64,000 bases of DNA from Staphylococcus condimenti (GTDB lineage: Bacteria > Bacillota > Bacilli > Staphylococcales > Staphylococcaceae). Shown one piece after another: positions 1-8,936 of this stretch. Position numbers and translations under genes: made by a program. The first letter of the stretch is position 1, and every line of letters starts with the position of its first letter. The notes beneath the pieces are model-generated. The model was not told where the DNA came from and did not search any database. It saw only the letters and a list, made by a program, of their open reading frames with translations. Location of the stretch: NCBI RefSeq assembly GCF_001618885.1, contig NZ_CP015114.1, positions 930,001 to 994,000 of the forward strand, in the 5' to 3' direction.

Positions 1-335
1 TCGCTGAAGCACTTTTCAAAGACCAAAAACGTGTCAAACAATTAATTGCTGAACAACGTTTCTTGTGCCGTAAATTACAAGATATTTTCAACCAATATGT
101 TGCCGATAAAATTACAATCATTCCTTCACAAGCTAATTTTGTATTCACATATGGCAAACATGCGCGTGAACTAGGTGAATATGTCAAAGCACATGGCTTC
201 TTGCCTCGTATTTATAAAGAACCTTTATTATCAGAAGCTGTACGTTATTCTATCGCAACAGAACAAGAACTCGATCAATTGGAAATGATTGTAAAAGAAT
301 GGAGTGATCAATTTGAATTACAAAAAACAACGTAA
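1..335 (+). CDS. hisC: Histidinol-phosphate aminotransferase HisC, C-terminal part (cut by window start)
   Basis: The frame is open from the first bases (codons begin at position 3) and ends in TAA at 333-335, so only about the last 110 residues are present. HisC is a PLP-dependent aminotransferase that converts imidazole-acetol phosphate to L-histidinol phosphate. The tail contains the fold-type I C-terminal domain pattern around RFLCRKLQ, PSQANFVF and YSIATEQELDQL. The catalytic lysine region lies outside the window. It overlaps the start of hisB and heads a same-strand his operon, which fixes the assignment more firmly than the fragment would alone. The internal TTG at 63 is not the start, because coding sequence continues upstream of it. 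Confidence 0.88.
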   Translation, partial: AEALFKDQKRVKQLIAEQRFLCRKLQDIFNQYVADKITIIPSQANFVFTYGKHARELGEYVKAHGFLPRIYKEPLLSEAVRYSIATEQELDQLEMIVKEWSDQFELQKTT

Positions 336-894
336 AACAAAAGAAACATCAATCGATATTGTCATGAACTTGAACAACAATCAAGAATCCTCAATCAATA
401 CAGGTGTCGGTTTTCTTGATCACATGCTGACATTATTCAGTTTCCATAGCGGTATCCATCTGCAAATCAACGTACAAGGCGATACTGAAGTAGATGACCA
501 CCATACAACAGAAGACATTGGCATTGTATTGGGCCAACTCCTCTTAGAAGCTATCAAAGGTAAACAATCTTTTACACGCTATGGCACTTTCTATATTCCG
601 ATGGATGAGACATTAGCACGTGTCGTAACAGACATCAGCGGTCGCCCGTACCTTTCATTTAATGCTGAATTTTCTAAAGAAAAGGTAGGCACTTTCGATA
701 CTGAACTTGTCGAAGAATTTTTCCGAGGGCTCGTAATTAACGCTCGATTAACGACACACATCGATTTAATCCGCGGAGGTAATACACATCATGAAATCGA
801 AGCGATTTTCAAAGCATTTGCTAGAAGTTTAAAAATCGCATTATCCAATGATGGCACAACAGGTGTCCCTTCTTCGAAAGGCGTGATTGAATGA
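313..894 (+). CDS. hisB: Imidazoleglycerol-phosphate dehydratase HisB
   Basis: HisB dehydrates imidazole glycerol phosphate to imidazole-acetol phosphate. Metal-binding histidine motifs are visible: HHTTED at residues 63-68 and HHEIE at 159-163, with GVGFLDHM near 31-38. The length of 193 aa equals the usual monofunctional size. Start choice: a GTG at 304 lies directly against the GGAG at 300-303, whereas TTG at 313 sits about 9 nt behind GGAGTGAT, so TTG 313 is preferred. That start also gives the expected N-terminus (MNYKKQRKT). The 5' end overlaps hisC and the 3' end overlaps hisH by four bases (ATGA), as expected for translational coupling. Confidence 0.95.
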   Translation: MNYKKQRKTKETSIDIVMNLNNNQESSINTGVGFLDHMLTLFSFHSGIHLQINVQGDTEVDDHHTTEDIGIVLGQLLLEAIKGKQSFTRYGTFYIPMDETLARVVTDISGRPYLSFNAEFSKEKVGTFDTELVEEFFRGLVINARLTTHIDLIRGGNTHHEIEAIFKAFARSLKIALSNDGTTGVPSSKGVIE

Positions 895-1472
895 TAGCAA
901 TCGTTGATTATGGCGTGGGTAATATCAAAAATGTTGAACGTGCAATTCATCACCTGGGCTATGAAACAGCTTTGACAAATGACCCTGAGGTTATTCGTTC
1001 AAGCTCTCATATCGTATTGCCAGGAGTCGGTCATTTTAAAGATGCCATGCAAGCACTTAAAGGTTCAGGTTTAGATAAAATTTTAATTGAATTGCAAAAT
1101 GACAAACCCTTTATCGGTATATGTCTCGGCATGCAGTTGATGTTCAATCATAGTGCAGAAGGAGATACAAATGGCCTCGGCATGATAAATGGTGAAGTCG
1201 TACCTATCAAAACAGATTATCCAGTCCCCCACCTTGGTTGGAACAATTTAGAAAGTAAACATCCTTTACTCAATCAAGATGTTTACTTTATCCATTCTTA
1301 TTATGTTCAAACAGATGCACCGATTGTAGCCACAGCAGATTACGGTTTACCTATAACCGCGATTGTACAATCTGGTAATAAAATCGGCATTCAATTTCAT
1401 CCTGAGAAAAGCGGCGACTACGGTTTGGAAATTTTAAATCAAGCATTGAAAGGTGGTTTTATTCATGATTGA
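891..1472 (+). CDS. hisH: Imidazole glycerol phosphate synthase, glutaminase subunit HisH
   Basis: This is the class I glutamine amidotransferase subunit that feeds ammonia to HisF. The nucleophile is Cys78 in the elbow GICLGMQ, and the His/Glu pair is His170 and Glu172 in FHPEKSG near the C-terminus. An oxyanion-type loop PGVGHF lies at 44-49. At 193 aa it is a normal length. The ATG overlaps the hisB stop (ATGA), and its own end overlaps the start of hisA by eight bases. All catalytic residues are present, so it should be functional if its partner HisF is expressed. Confidence 0.95.
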   Translation: MIAIVDYGVGNIKNVERAIHHLGYETALTNDPEVIRSSSHIVLPGVGHFKDAMQALKGSGLDKILIELQNDKPFIGICLGMQLMFNHSAEGDTNGLGMINGEVVPIKTDYPVPHLGWNNLESKHPLLNQDVYFIHSYYVQTDAPIVATADYGLPITAIVQSGNKIGIQFHPEKSGDYGLEILNQALKGGFIHD

Positions 1473-2168
1473 AGTATGGCCGGCAATCGATCTTATTGAC
1501 TCTACAAGTGTGAGATTAACCGAAGGCGATTACGAGACAAAAGAAGCAATGTCACGTACAGCAGAAGAAGCTATTGAATTTTACAGTCAATATGACTGCG
1601 TCACACGAATCCATGTCATTGATTTAATTGCTGCAAAACAGCAAACGTCTTTAGAAACGGATTACATCGAACAACTTGTCGGATTAACGCAATTACTTTT
1701 GAAGTTGGCGGCGGCATCCGTACACTTGAAACAATTAAAACTTATTTTGAAATAGGCATTCAAAACGTCATTATAGGAACTAAAGGCATCCAAGATCCTA
1801 AATGGCTGAAAACTGTTGCAGAGAAATACCCTGGACGTATTTATATCTCTGTAGATGCCTACATCGATGAAATTAAAGTCAACGGGTGGTTGGAAGATAC
1901 TGGATTGAATTTGTTTGATTATGTTCAACAAATTGATAGTGCACCTTTAGGCGGTATTATTTATACCGATATTTCTAAAGACGGAAAATTAGAAGGTCCT
2001 AATTTCGAATTAACCGCAAAACTCGCAGCGTCAACTAAACTACCGGTCATCGCCTCTGGCGGGATTCGAAGCAAGGAAGATTTAGAGAAGCTAGAAAAAG
2101 CAGGGGTTGCTGCAGCGATTGTAGGTAAAGCAGCTAATACACAAAACTTTTGGGAGGGATTATCGTGA
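1465..2168 (+). pseudogene. hisA: HisA (ProFAR isomerase), reading frame broken by a single-base deletion
   Basis: HisA isomerises ProFAR to PRFAR. Translation from ATG 1465 (behind AAAGGTGG) gives the family N-terminus, including WPAIDL with catalytic Asp9. It then leaves frame near 1690-1700 and stops at TAG 1753-1755. The remaining protein ([35 protein letters not shown]) continues in the frame one base back and ends with TGA at 2166-2168. Restoring one T to the T run at 1697-1700 makes the join read [15 protein letters not shown], as in intact relatives. The true cause could be a sequencing error or a real deletion. If real, the strain should be a histidine auxotroph, and hisF, coupled through GTGA at 2165-2168, may suffer polarity. 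Confidence 0.88.
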
Positions 2169-2929
2169 TTAAAAAACGTATTATCCCTTGCTTAGATGTG
2201 AAAGATGGCCGTGTTGTAAAAGGTGTTCAATTCAAAGGACTGCGTGATATCGGGGATCCTGTCGCATTAGCAGCTTATTATAATTCAGAACTGGCTGATG
2301 AATTGGTTTTTCTAGATATTTCTCGTACTGAAAATGGTCATCAAATGATGTTAGATATTATTGAAGAAACAGCATCAAAATTATTCATCCCGCTCACTAT
2401 CGGCGGTGGCATCAGTTCTACTGATGATATATCAACATTGCTCAAACACGGTGCAGATAAAGTTTCATTGAATTCAAGTGCTTTACGCAACCCTTCGTTA
2501 GTAAAAGAAGCCAGCGAAAAATTCGGATCTCAATGTATTTGTATTGCTGTAGATGCGAAATGGGAAGACGAACGTAATGATTGGTTTTGTTATACACATG
2601 GCGGCAAACAGCCGACAGATATCCGCGTCCTTGACTGGGTACGCCAAGTAGAAGATTTAGGAGCTGGAGAATTATTAGTCACAAGTATGGATTACGATGG
2701 CGTTAAACAAGGCTTTGACCATCAACTGCTGAATCAGATTAATGCGGTAGTATCTATACCTGTTATCGCCTCAGGAGGCGGAGGTAATGCACAGCATTTT
2801 GCAGATCTCTTCCAACAAACAAAAGTTTCTGCCGGATTAGCTGCAAGTATTTTTCATGATAAAGAAACAACTATCGGTGCTGTTAAAACGTATTTAAAAG
2901 ATAAAGGAGTGGATGTCAGATGGCACTAA
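2165..2929 (+). CDS. hisF: Imidazole glycerol phosphate synthase, cyclase subunit HisF
   Basis: HisF is the TIM-barrel cyclase that uses ammonia from HisH to convert PRFAR to imidazole glycerol phosphate and AICAR. The two catalytic aspartates are visible as Asp11 (IPCLDVKDG) and Asp130 (CICIAVDA). Phosphate-binding glycines appear in TIGGGIS and [11 protein letters not shown] 2165 is chosen over the TTG at 2150 because GGGAGG at 2151-2156 is correctly spaced for it, and because it gives [11 protein letters not shown]. The result is 254 aa. The GTG overlaps the hisA stop by four bases and the tail overlaps hisIE by ten, so it depends on translation through hisA. Confidence 0.95.
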   Translation: MIKKRIIPCLDVKDGRVVKGVQFKGLRDIGDPVALAAYYNSELADELVFLDISRTENGHQMMLDIIEETASKLFIPLTIGGGISSTDDISTLLKHGADKVSLNSSALRNPSLVKEASEKFGSQCICIAVDAKWEDERNDWFCYTHGGKQPTDIRVLDWVRQVEDLGAGELLVTSMDYDGVKQGFDHQLLNQINAVVSIPVIASGGGGNAQHFADLFQQTKVSAGLAASIFHDKETTIGAVKTYLKDKGVDVRWH

Positions 2930-3549
2930 AACCAGACTTCTCCAAGGGGCTTGTACCAGCAATCTTACAAGATACTCAAACCAAACAAGTATTAATGTTA
3001 GGTTATATGAATGAAGAAGCTTATGAGTTAACCTTGCGTGATAAAGTATGCTGGTTCTATTCTCGCAGCAAAGAACGCCTCTGGAAAAAAGGCGAAAGTT
3101 CTAAAAACTATCAACATGTAGATGATATTCGCCTCAATTGCGACCAAGACACCATACTGGTTATGGTTACACCAGATGGTCCTACTTGCCATACTGGAAG
3201 TACGAGCTGCTTCAACACAGAAGTTCCCTTCTTTGTTGATACTTTAGAACAAATCGTAACTTCTCGCGTAAATAGCGATGATGAAAAATCATATACACAG
3301 TATTTATTGAAATCAGGTGTTGAAAAGATTACTAAAAAGTTTGGTGAGGAAGCTTTTGAAGTTGTAATTGCTGCAATGAAAAAAGACAAAGAAGAACTCA
3401 CTAACGAAACTGCAGATGTTTTATACCATTTATTTGTTTTATTGAATGCTTGCGGTGTTTCTATTTCAGAAGTCAAAGCAGTATTACAATCAAGACACCA
3501 AAAAAGCGGCAATTTTAAAGGTGAAAGACAAGATATTGAAAAATGGTAA
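2920..3549 (+). CDS. hisI: Bifunctional phosphoribosyl-AMP cyclohydrolase / phosphoribosyl-ATP pyrophosphatase HisIE
   Basis: This is a fusion of HisI (about residues 1-112) and HisE (about 118-209). It catalyses the second and third steps of the pathway: PR-ATP pyrophosphate removal, then ring opening of PR-AMP. The HisI part shows RSKERLWKKGESS, the metal site LNCDQDT and the cysteine motif GPTCHTGSTSC. The HisE part shows EEAFEVVIAA and NETADVLYHL, typical of the MazG-like helical fold. The ATG has AAAGGAGTGGAT upstream. It is the last gene of the operon and is followed by a strong hairpin terminator. Confidence 0.95.
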   Translation: MALKPDFSKGLVPAILQDTQTKQVLMLGYMNEEAYELTLRDKVCWFYSRSKERLWKKGESSKNYQHVDDIRLNCDQDTILVMVTPDGPTCHTGSTSCFNTEVPFFVDTLEQIVTSRVNSDDEKSYTQYLLKSGVEKITKKFGEEAFEVVIAAMKKDKEELTNETADVLYHLFVLLNACGVSISEVKAVLQSRHQKSGNFKGERQDIEKW

Positions 3550-3561
3550 CTACTATAATAC

Positions 3562-3608
3562 AAAAACAAAGCGATGTTGCACTAAAAAGTAGCACCATCG
3601 CTTTGTTT
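3562..3608. terminator. Bidirectional terminator between hisIE and merA
   Basis: A long hairpin (arms AAACAAAGCGATG...CATCGCTTTGTTT with a near-perfect inner extension) is flanked by A-rich and T-rich ends. It separates convergent genes, so it can stop transcription from both sides. Confidence 0.85.
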
Positions 3609-3612
3609 TTAC

Positions 3613-4935
3613 TTATTTGAATAAATCATTAAATGCTTCTGCCATTGTTGGATGTGTATAAATGTTATTGCCTAATACACTGTATGGTACTTTTTGATCA
3701 ATTGCTAGTTTAACTAAATTGATCAGTTCTTCAGAACCTGTACTATAAAGCGTAGCCCCTAGAATTAAACCAGTTTTTTCATCCATGACTGCTTTCAGCA
3801 TACCTCGACCATCATTATTTATTTTATGACGCGGAATATTATTAACAGGTAATTTTGTTTCATACACGCTATAACCCGCTTCTCTCGCTTCATCTCCTGT
3901 CATACCTACTCTAGATAATGGAGGATCAATAAATAATGTATAAGGAACAACTCCGCGATTTTGAGTACTGCGTTCTCCTGTACCGAATAATTGGTCTTTT
4001 ATAATTCTGAAATCATCTAATGAAATATACGTAAATTGCATGCCGCCGACAACATCACCTGCTGCATAAATATGCGGTACATCCGTTTGTAAATAATCGT
4101 TAACAACAATTTCTCCACGTTCTCCTACTTTTATATCTGTGTTTTCTAAACCTAATCCTTGTGTATTCGGTTGGCGTCCTGTTGCAAGCAATACAGCATC
4201 TGCTTCATACGCACCTTCAGACGTATAAACAATTGTTCCATTTTCGACATCTTCAAAACGTTTTGTCTCAGCGTTAAATACCAAATTCACACCCGCTGTT
4301 GTTAAATCTTCTTTTACTAATCCAACAATCTCAGGATCCTCTTTCGGTAAAATATCGTCGTGATTTGCAAGCACAGTTACGTCTACACCTAAATGTGCAA
4401 ACAGAGAAGCAAATTCTAAAGCAATATACCCTGCACCAACAATAACTAATTGCTTAGGTTTAAACGGCAAATCCATAATACCTGCTGAATCATATAAATG
4501 CTCTGATGTTTCAATACCTTCAATATCCGGTACTACAGGTGTTGCACCTGTATTAATTAAAATATCATCGGCAGTTACAACGCCAATTTCATGGTTTTCG
4601 TGATTTAATAATACAATTTCATGATTCGATTTGAATTGTGCAACTGCATCAATAACATCAATTGAAGACTCATCTGCTAACATATGATAATTCTTTTGAT
4701 TTAATGCACCTACAACTTGACGTTTTCGGTCAAAAGCACTTTCAAATGAATCACCTTCTAAACCATCATGAATTAATGTTTTTGAAGGAATACATCCTAC
4801 ATTAATACAAGTACCGCCATACATTTTTTGATCTCTTTCTATCATAGCAACGCGCTTACCTTGCGATGCTGCAAATTTTGCTAATGTTTTTCCGGCTTTA
4901 CCAAAACCAATTACTGCTAAATCATAATGTTCCAT
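3613..4935 (-). CDS. merA: Flavoprotein disulfide reductase MerA (hypothiocyanous/hypochlorous acid defence)
   Basis: This is a class I pyridine nucleotide-disulfide oxidoreductase of 440 aa. It has an N-terminal FAD Rossmann motif (VIGFGKAGKTLA), the redox pair Cys43-Cys48 in GGTCINVGCIP, an NAD(P)H-binding GAGYIALE near 167-174, a second FAD motif YAAGDVVGG, and a C-terminal dimerisation segment with THPTMAEAF. In S. aureus the equivalent gene lies in the hypR-merA operon and protects against hypohalous acids; it resembles E. coli RclA. Here it also follows an Rrf2 gene with matching cysteines, 29 bp apart, with GAGGAGG before the ATG. It lacks the N-terminal heavy-metal domain of true mercuric reductases, so mercury reduction is unlikely. 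Confidence 0.88.
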   Translation of the reverse strand: MEHYDLAVIGFGKAGKTLAKFAASQGKRVAMIERDQKMYGGTCINVGCIPSKTLIHDGLEGDSFESAFDRKRQVVGALNQKNYHMLADESSIDVIDAVAQFKSNHEIVLLNHENHEIGVVTADDILINTGATPVVPDIEGIETSEHLYDSAGIMDLPFKPKQLVIVGAGYIALEFASLFAHLGVDVTVLANHDDILPKEDPEIVGLVKEDLTTAGVNLVFNAETKRFEDVENGTIVYTSEGAYEADAVLLATGRQPNTQGLGLENTDIKVGERGEIVVNDYLQTDVPHIYAAGDVVGGMQFTYISLDDFRIIKDQLFGTGERSTQNRGVVPYTLFIDPPLSRVGMTGDEAREAGYSVYETKLPVNNIPRHKINNDGRGMLKAVMDEKTGLILGATLYSTGSEELINLVKLAIDQKVPYSVLGNNIYTHPTMAEAFNDLFK

Positions 4936-4964
4936 CTTTTGTCCTCCTCAAATGTTGAATAACT

Positions 4965-5393
4965 TTATATTGTTGTTACTGTTTCTTCTAAAATATCTTG
5001 AATTGTAAAATTTTCATAATACTGTTTTAATAATGCGTGTTCTTTCGCATGGTGCGCTTTCATCGTACCTTCAATTTTTCGAGAAATTTCACATTCACTC
5101 TCTTTAGTGCCTGTGTATAGACGTCCTTGTGCGTTATGTGCTGTAAAAATCTGAAATAAATCACCCAGATTAGCAGTTGCTGTACTTTCATTAGCTTGAT
5201 ACCCGCCATATTTTCCTCGAATCGTTTCCACATATTGATGTTCGACCAATTGACTTGTCACACGTCGTAATTGTACAGGGTTAACACAAATCAATTCTGA
5301 TAATGCTTTACTGCTGAAACGTTCATCTGCATGCTTCGCTAAAAAAGTAAGGAAGTGTACTGCGATATTAAATTCTAAATTGATAGTGTCCAC
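4965..5393 (-). CDS. hypR: Rrf2-family redox-sensing repressor HypR
   Basis: This is a winged-helix Rrf2 regulator with the DNA-binding region SSKALSELICVNPVQLRRV and the wing RGKYGGY. In S. aureus HypR, hypochlorite drives a Cys33-Cys99 intersubunit disulfide that derepresses hypR-merA. Counting from the family-like N-terminus NLEFNIAVHFL, cysteines fall at 33 and 98 here. The start is uncertain. ATG 5429 would place a palindromic operator inside the gene and has a poor ribosome site. GTG at 5393-5391 is given here. The best Shine-Dalgarno (AAGAAGGTGG) instead points to an ATC at 5384, which also matches family numbering. It is the first gene of the operon with merA and probably autorepressed. 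Confidence 0.82.
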   Translation of the reverse strand: MDTINLEFNIAVHFLTFLAKHADERFSSKALSELICVNPVQLRRVTSQLVEHQYVETIRGKYGGYQANESTATANLGDLFQIFTAHNAQGRLYTGTKESECEISRKIEGTMKAHHAKEHALLKQYYENFTIQDILEETVTTI

Positions 5394-5401
5394 CTTCTTA
5401 A

Positions 5402-5420
5402 TGTAACTTTTATAATTACA
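5402..5420. promoter_or_regulatory. Candidate HypR operator (19-bp imperfect palindrome)
   Basis: On the minus strand the sequence TGTAATTATAAAAGTTACA reads as TGTAA-N9-TTACA with further inner symmetry. It lies just upstream of the preferred hypR starts. Rrf2 repressors bind such palindromes in their own promoters, so this is the likely autoregulatory site; the link to HypR is inference. Confidence 0.55.
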
Positions 5421-5554
5421 TTTAAGCATATACCTATCTTAAAAGCAATTAACTTACTCGGTTAATAAGCTTTTTAAGACACGTTATTCCCTTTTGATTA
5501 TTACAAGTCAGTAAGCCTTTTATAACGTCTAAAGAATGATTGATGGTTCGATAT

Positions 5555-5613
5555 AAAAAATACGCACTTTATCGTTCTTCTGTTGACAGAATTTACAATA
5601 AAGCGCGTATTTT
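5555..5613 (-). terminator. Terminator downstream of ktrD
   Basis: Inverted arms AAAATACGC-A-CTTTAT and ATAAAG-C-GCGTATTTT are followed on the minus strand by a T run. It lies 35 bases after the ktrD stop. Confidence 0.75.
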
Positions 5614-5647
5614 GTAATATGCTTCATCTATTTAATTTGTTGTTTAA

Positions 5648-7006
5648 TTATCCAATTTGAATTTTTTCTTTAGGATAATGATACATAACCGGATCTTTAC
5701 GGCCGCCAATCATGATAATAAAGGAAATTAATCCTACACGTCCTATAAACATCAGTATCATTAAAACTACTTTTGTGAAATCATTACCATCTCCGGAAGC
5801 ACCGAGTGAAAGACCGCATGTTCCGAAAGCTGACATGATTTCAAAGAACACTTGCAAGAATGTTAATTTCGTTCCTTCAAAAGCTGAAGTTAATATGATA
5901 GCAACAGACGTTAGGATTGTCGCCACTCCAAATACTGTAAATGTTTTTTGAATATCTGACGGTTGGATTTCACGGTTGAACACCTTGATTGTCGTGTTGT
6001 TAGTATCATTTCTGAAGTTTATGATAAATAATATCAAAATTGCAAAAGTCGTTGTACGAATACCACCGCCGACTGAGCTTGGTGATGAACCGATGAACAT
6101 TAATAAGCCCATCAAAATATTAGTCGCATCTGAAAAATGTGTGATATCGATGGTTTCCAGTCCAGCACTTCTTGTCGTTGTCGATTGGAACATCGCATAA
6201 AATAATGCTTTGTGCCAGCTTGAACCTTGAAATGCATGGTTTGCTTCTAATAACAAAATTACAATTGTGCCGAATGCGAATAACACAAAATATGTAATTG
6301 TTGTAATTTTAGCGAAAAGTGAGAAGCGGAAGTTTGGAATTCTATTTTTAATATAAGCTTTCACTTCCAACAATACAGGAAACCCTATCGACCCTAGTGT
6401 AATCAGGAACATTACAATGGTTTGTACAAAGTAATCATCTGCATATGGAATCAAAGAATTACCTGTGATATCTAATCCAGCATTTGTAGTAGATGAAATA
6501 GCTACAAAGAACCCTTGCATTAATGCATATTGAATATCTGACGTATCTCTGTAAAAATAAAACGCCAATAAAAGTGCGCCGACTAATTCTATCAACAGAA
6601 TCGCTCGAACGATTTCAATAATCAGTTTTACAGCACCGCTCATCGTATTTCGGTTATTGTCTAACATAATTAATTGTCTTTCCCGCAAACCGATACGCTT
6701 TCCAAGTACTAACCATAAAACTGTACCCATCGCCATGACACCTACACCACCGATATTCAAGATGATAAGGATAATGATTTGACCGAATGTTGAATAAGTA
6801 TCCACAATGGAAATAGGTGTTAGCCCAGTCACACTGATTCCAGAGACTGCCACAAAAAGTGTATCTATGGGATTAACATGTACACCTGGTTTGTGTACAT
6901 ACGGCAAGTTCAACATTAAGAATGCAGCGACAATGGCAATCAGATAATACATTACTATACCTTGTTGAGGACTGGTTCTTTTAAATAATTGATTAAAAAT
7001 GGACAA
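5648..7006 (-). CDS. ktrD: Potassium channel-like uptake subunit KtrD (TrkH/KtrB family)
   Basis: This membrane subunit mediates Na+-dependent K+ uptake and works with a cytosolic RCK subunit (KtrA/KtrC type) encoded elsewhere. The 452-aa protein has four M1-P-M2 repeats. The selectivity-filter loops are visible as ISVTGLTP, TTNAGLDIT, TRSAGLETI and GTCGLSLG. The start is TTG, correctly spaced behind GGGGTGA. It follows the HtrA-like gene by 17 bp, so the two are probably cotranscribed. The name ktrD rather than ktrB rests on its location next to the htrA-like, terC and prfC genes, as in S. aureus. Confidence 0.85.
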   Translation of the reverse strand: MSIFNQLFKRTSPQQGIVMYYLIAIVAAFLMLNLPYVHKPGVHVNPIDTLFVAVSGISVTGLTPISIVDTYSTFGQIIILIILNIGGVGVMAMGTVLWLVLGKRIGLRERQLIMLDNNRNTMSGAVKLIIEIVRAILLIELVGALLLAFYFYRDTSDIQYALMQGFFVAISSTTNAGLDITGNSLIPYADDYFVQTIVMFLITLGSIGFPVLLEVKAYIKNRIPNFRFSLFAKITTITYFVLFAFGTIVILLLEANHAFQGSSWHKALFYAMFQSTTTRSAGLETIDITHFSDATNILMGLLMFIGSSPSSVGGGIRTTTFAILILFIINFRNDTNNTTIKVFNREIQPSDIQKTFTVFGVATILTSVAIILTSAFEGTKLTFLQVFFEIMSAFGTCGLSLGASGDGNDFTKVVLMILMFIGRVGLISFIIMIGGRKDPVMYHYPKEKIQIG

Positions 7007-7023
7007 CTTTTTTCACCCCAACG

Positions 7024-8763
7024 TTACTTCAATTTAATCGTAATATCTTTTAGTTTACCATTTCTATAGATTTTTGCCGATAGTGGTTTTTTATCATCTT
7101 TATGCTCAAAAATGATTTGACGATAACGCAAACTATCTTCTATTTTAGTACTACCTAATTTTACTATAATATCATCCGGTTTCAAGCCTGCTTTTTCTGC
7201 AATTGAACTATCTTTTACTGCTCTAACAACAACGCCTTGTTTTACACTGCTAGGCAAATCAAACTGCTGACGTTCACTATCTGAAAGGTCGCTTACATTT
7301 GAAATTTGGACACCTGTATTAGGATAATCAATATGTCCATGCTTTTCTAATTGTTTTGCTAAATCAAGTGCATGGTTAACAGGAATTGCAAAAGCCATCC
7401 CTTCAACTGCCTGCATGTCAATTTTTAATGACACAATACCAATCAATTTACCATTTTGATCCACTACTGCCCCGCCTGAGTTTCCAGGATTGACCGGTGC
7501 ATCAATTTGAAATGCTTTTGTTAAAGTATCATAATTACCATCTTTATCGATATCGACTGGAACGTTTCTGTTTAAGCCAGAAATAATTCCGCTAGAAACG
7601 CTGCCTTTAAAATCAGCACCTAATGGGTTGCCAACTGTAATAATAGGTTCAGCTAACTGCAATTGATTAGAATCTCCGATTGCTATCGGTTTAACATTGC
7701 TGTTCTTATCTACTTTAGCTTTGACAACTGCAATATCAGAGTATTTATCTTTTCCGATTACTTTGCCGTTTACTTCTTGTTTATCGTCATATAAAATATT
7801 CTGATCGGATTTATCTCCTACTACGTGTGCGTTTGTCAATATAAAAATAGAGTCGCCTACTTTTTTGTAGACGACACCTGAGCCGATTTCTCCGTCAGAT
7901 TTTGGTGCTTCTTTTTCTACTGAGCTTTTATTACTTCCTTTATTTTCAACTGTTACCACAGAGTGAATCGTTTCTTTAGCAGCTTTCATCATAGTAGTTT
8001 GTTTTTTATCAGTACCGCCAGTTAAGGAAGAAATTTGGCCTGAAGATGTGCCATCTCTATCTTGCAGATTATGGAAAATCGCAAATAGCAGCAATACTAA
8101 GATAATCGCACCGATTACAACAGCAATTTTAGCCCAATTTTGACGTAGAAAGTCTGACATTCTTGAGTTTCCTTCGTTTTTAGATACATCATTCCTTTTA
8201 GAATTCATTTCTTTATCTTTAGATTCCTTATATTTTGACGTATGTGTCTTATCTTGGTTTGATGTTTGTTTGTTTTCGCTTTCTGTTTCAGCTACTTTAT
8301 CTTTTTGTTTAGTAGCTTTGTCTGAGTCTCCTATTTGAGCAGCAGCTGCACTAGTTGCAACCGTGGTCTTTTTATCATTTTCAGGATGTTTTGGTGATTC
8401 TGCCGTATCAAATTCTGATTTATCTTTTTTGTTTTCACTTGCAGCGCTATGTAAGTTATCAGCGGTTGGATTTTCATTAGTATTCTCATGCGCTTTTTGT
8501 TTCTGATGTTGAATTTCTTCTTGCGTCAGCTTTTCAATTCTTGCTTTTCTCAAATTATCTTTTACACGCTCTTCGTTGTTTTTAGCAAGCTTTGCTTCAC
8601 GCTCTTTCTCTAATTCTTTTGCTTCTTGTTCTTTTTTTACACGCTCTTCTCGTTCCTCGTTATGGAAGAATGAACGACGTTTACGTTTATAATGACGTTT
8701 AGGTATGACTTGTTTTCCATCCTTATGCTTTTTCTTATCATTTGAATGATTATCTTCTGCCAT
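7024..8763 (-). CDS. Membrane-anchored HtrA-like serine protease with long charged cytosolic domain
   Basis: This 579-aa protein has three parts: a very charged, low-complexity N-terminal region (about 1-205, rich in K, E, D, N, predicted cytosolic and partly coiled coil), one membrane helix at about 211-231, and an extracellular trypsin-like domain followed by a PDZ domain (about 470-575). The catalytic triad is His313 (LTNAHVVG), Asp343 (YSDIAVVK) and Ser429 (NPGNSGGAV). HtrA proteases degrade misfolded exported proteins. The N-terminal extension is far longer than in Bacillus HtrA and is a feature of the staphylococcal paralogue. AAGGAGG precedes the ATG. It lies just upstream of ktrD on the same strand. 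Confidence 0.9.
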   Translation of the reverse strand: MAEDNHSNDKKKHKDGKQVIPKRHYKRKRRSFFHNEEREERVKKEQEAKELEKEREAKLAKNNEERVKDNLRKARIEKLTQEEIQHQKQKAHENTNENPTADNLHSAASENKKDKSEFDTAESPKHPENDKKTTVATSAAAAQIGDSDKATKQKDKVAETESENKQTSNQDKTHTSKYKESKDKEMNSKRNDVSKNEGNSRMSDFLRQNWAKIAVVIGAIILVLLLFAIFHNLQDRDGTSSGQISSLTGGTDKKQTTMMKAAKETIHSVVTVENKGSNKSSVEKEAPKSDGEIGSGVVYKKVGDSIFILTNAHVVGDKSDQNILYDDKQEVNGKVIGKDKYSDIAVVKAKVDKNSNVKPIAIGDSNQLQLAEPIITVGNPLGADFKGSVSSGIISGLNRNVPVDIDKDGNYDTLTKAFQIDAPVNPGNSGGAVVDQNGKLIGIVSLKIDMQAVEGMAFAIPVNHALDLAKQLEKHGHIDYPNTGVQISNVSDLSDSERQQFDLPSSVKQGVVVRAVKDSSIAEKAGLKPDDIIVKLGSTKIEDSLRYRQIIFEHKDDKKPLSAKIYRNGKLKDITIKLK

Positions 8764-8880
8764 ATTAACGCCTCCTTTACTACAATATACCTATGTCTTA
8801 TTATGACATAACTAATTATGAATTTCTTGTAAATCCTTGTTATTTACACAAATAATTTGAGATTATTCCTTCAAAAATTA

Positions 8881-8927
8881 AAAATGCTTTCTGATTACAC
8901 TTTTGTGATTTATCAGAAAGCATTTTT
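8881..8927 (-). terminator. Terminator downstream of terC
   Basis: A 15-bp stem (AAAATGCTTTCTGAT / ATCAGAAAGCATTTT) with A/T-rich flanks follows ten bases after the terC stop. Confidence 0.85.
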
Positions 8928-8936
8928 ACGTTCTTA

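Noticed and set aside
1690-1701. Programmed ribosomal frameshift in hisA
   Set aside because: No X-XXY-YYZ slippery heptamer or downstream stimulatory structure was seen, and relatives have a continuous frame, so mutation or error is simpler.
1662-1931. Minus-strand open frame of 89 codons across the hisA break
   Set aside because: It is antisense to HisA coding sequence, has no ribosome site and no recognisable protein; the HisA halves explain the region.
3613-4935. Mercuric reductase of a mer operon
   Set aside because: No N-terminal metal-binding domain, no C-terminal vicinal cysteines and no mer genes nearby; the HypR neighbour indicates hypohalous-acid defence.
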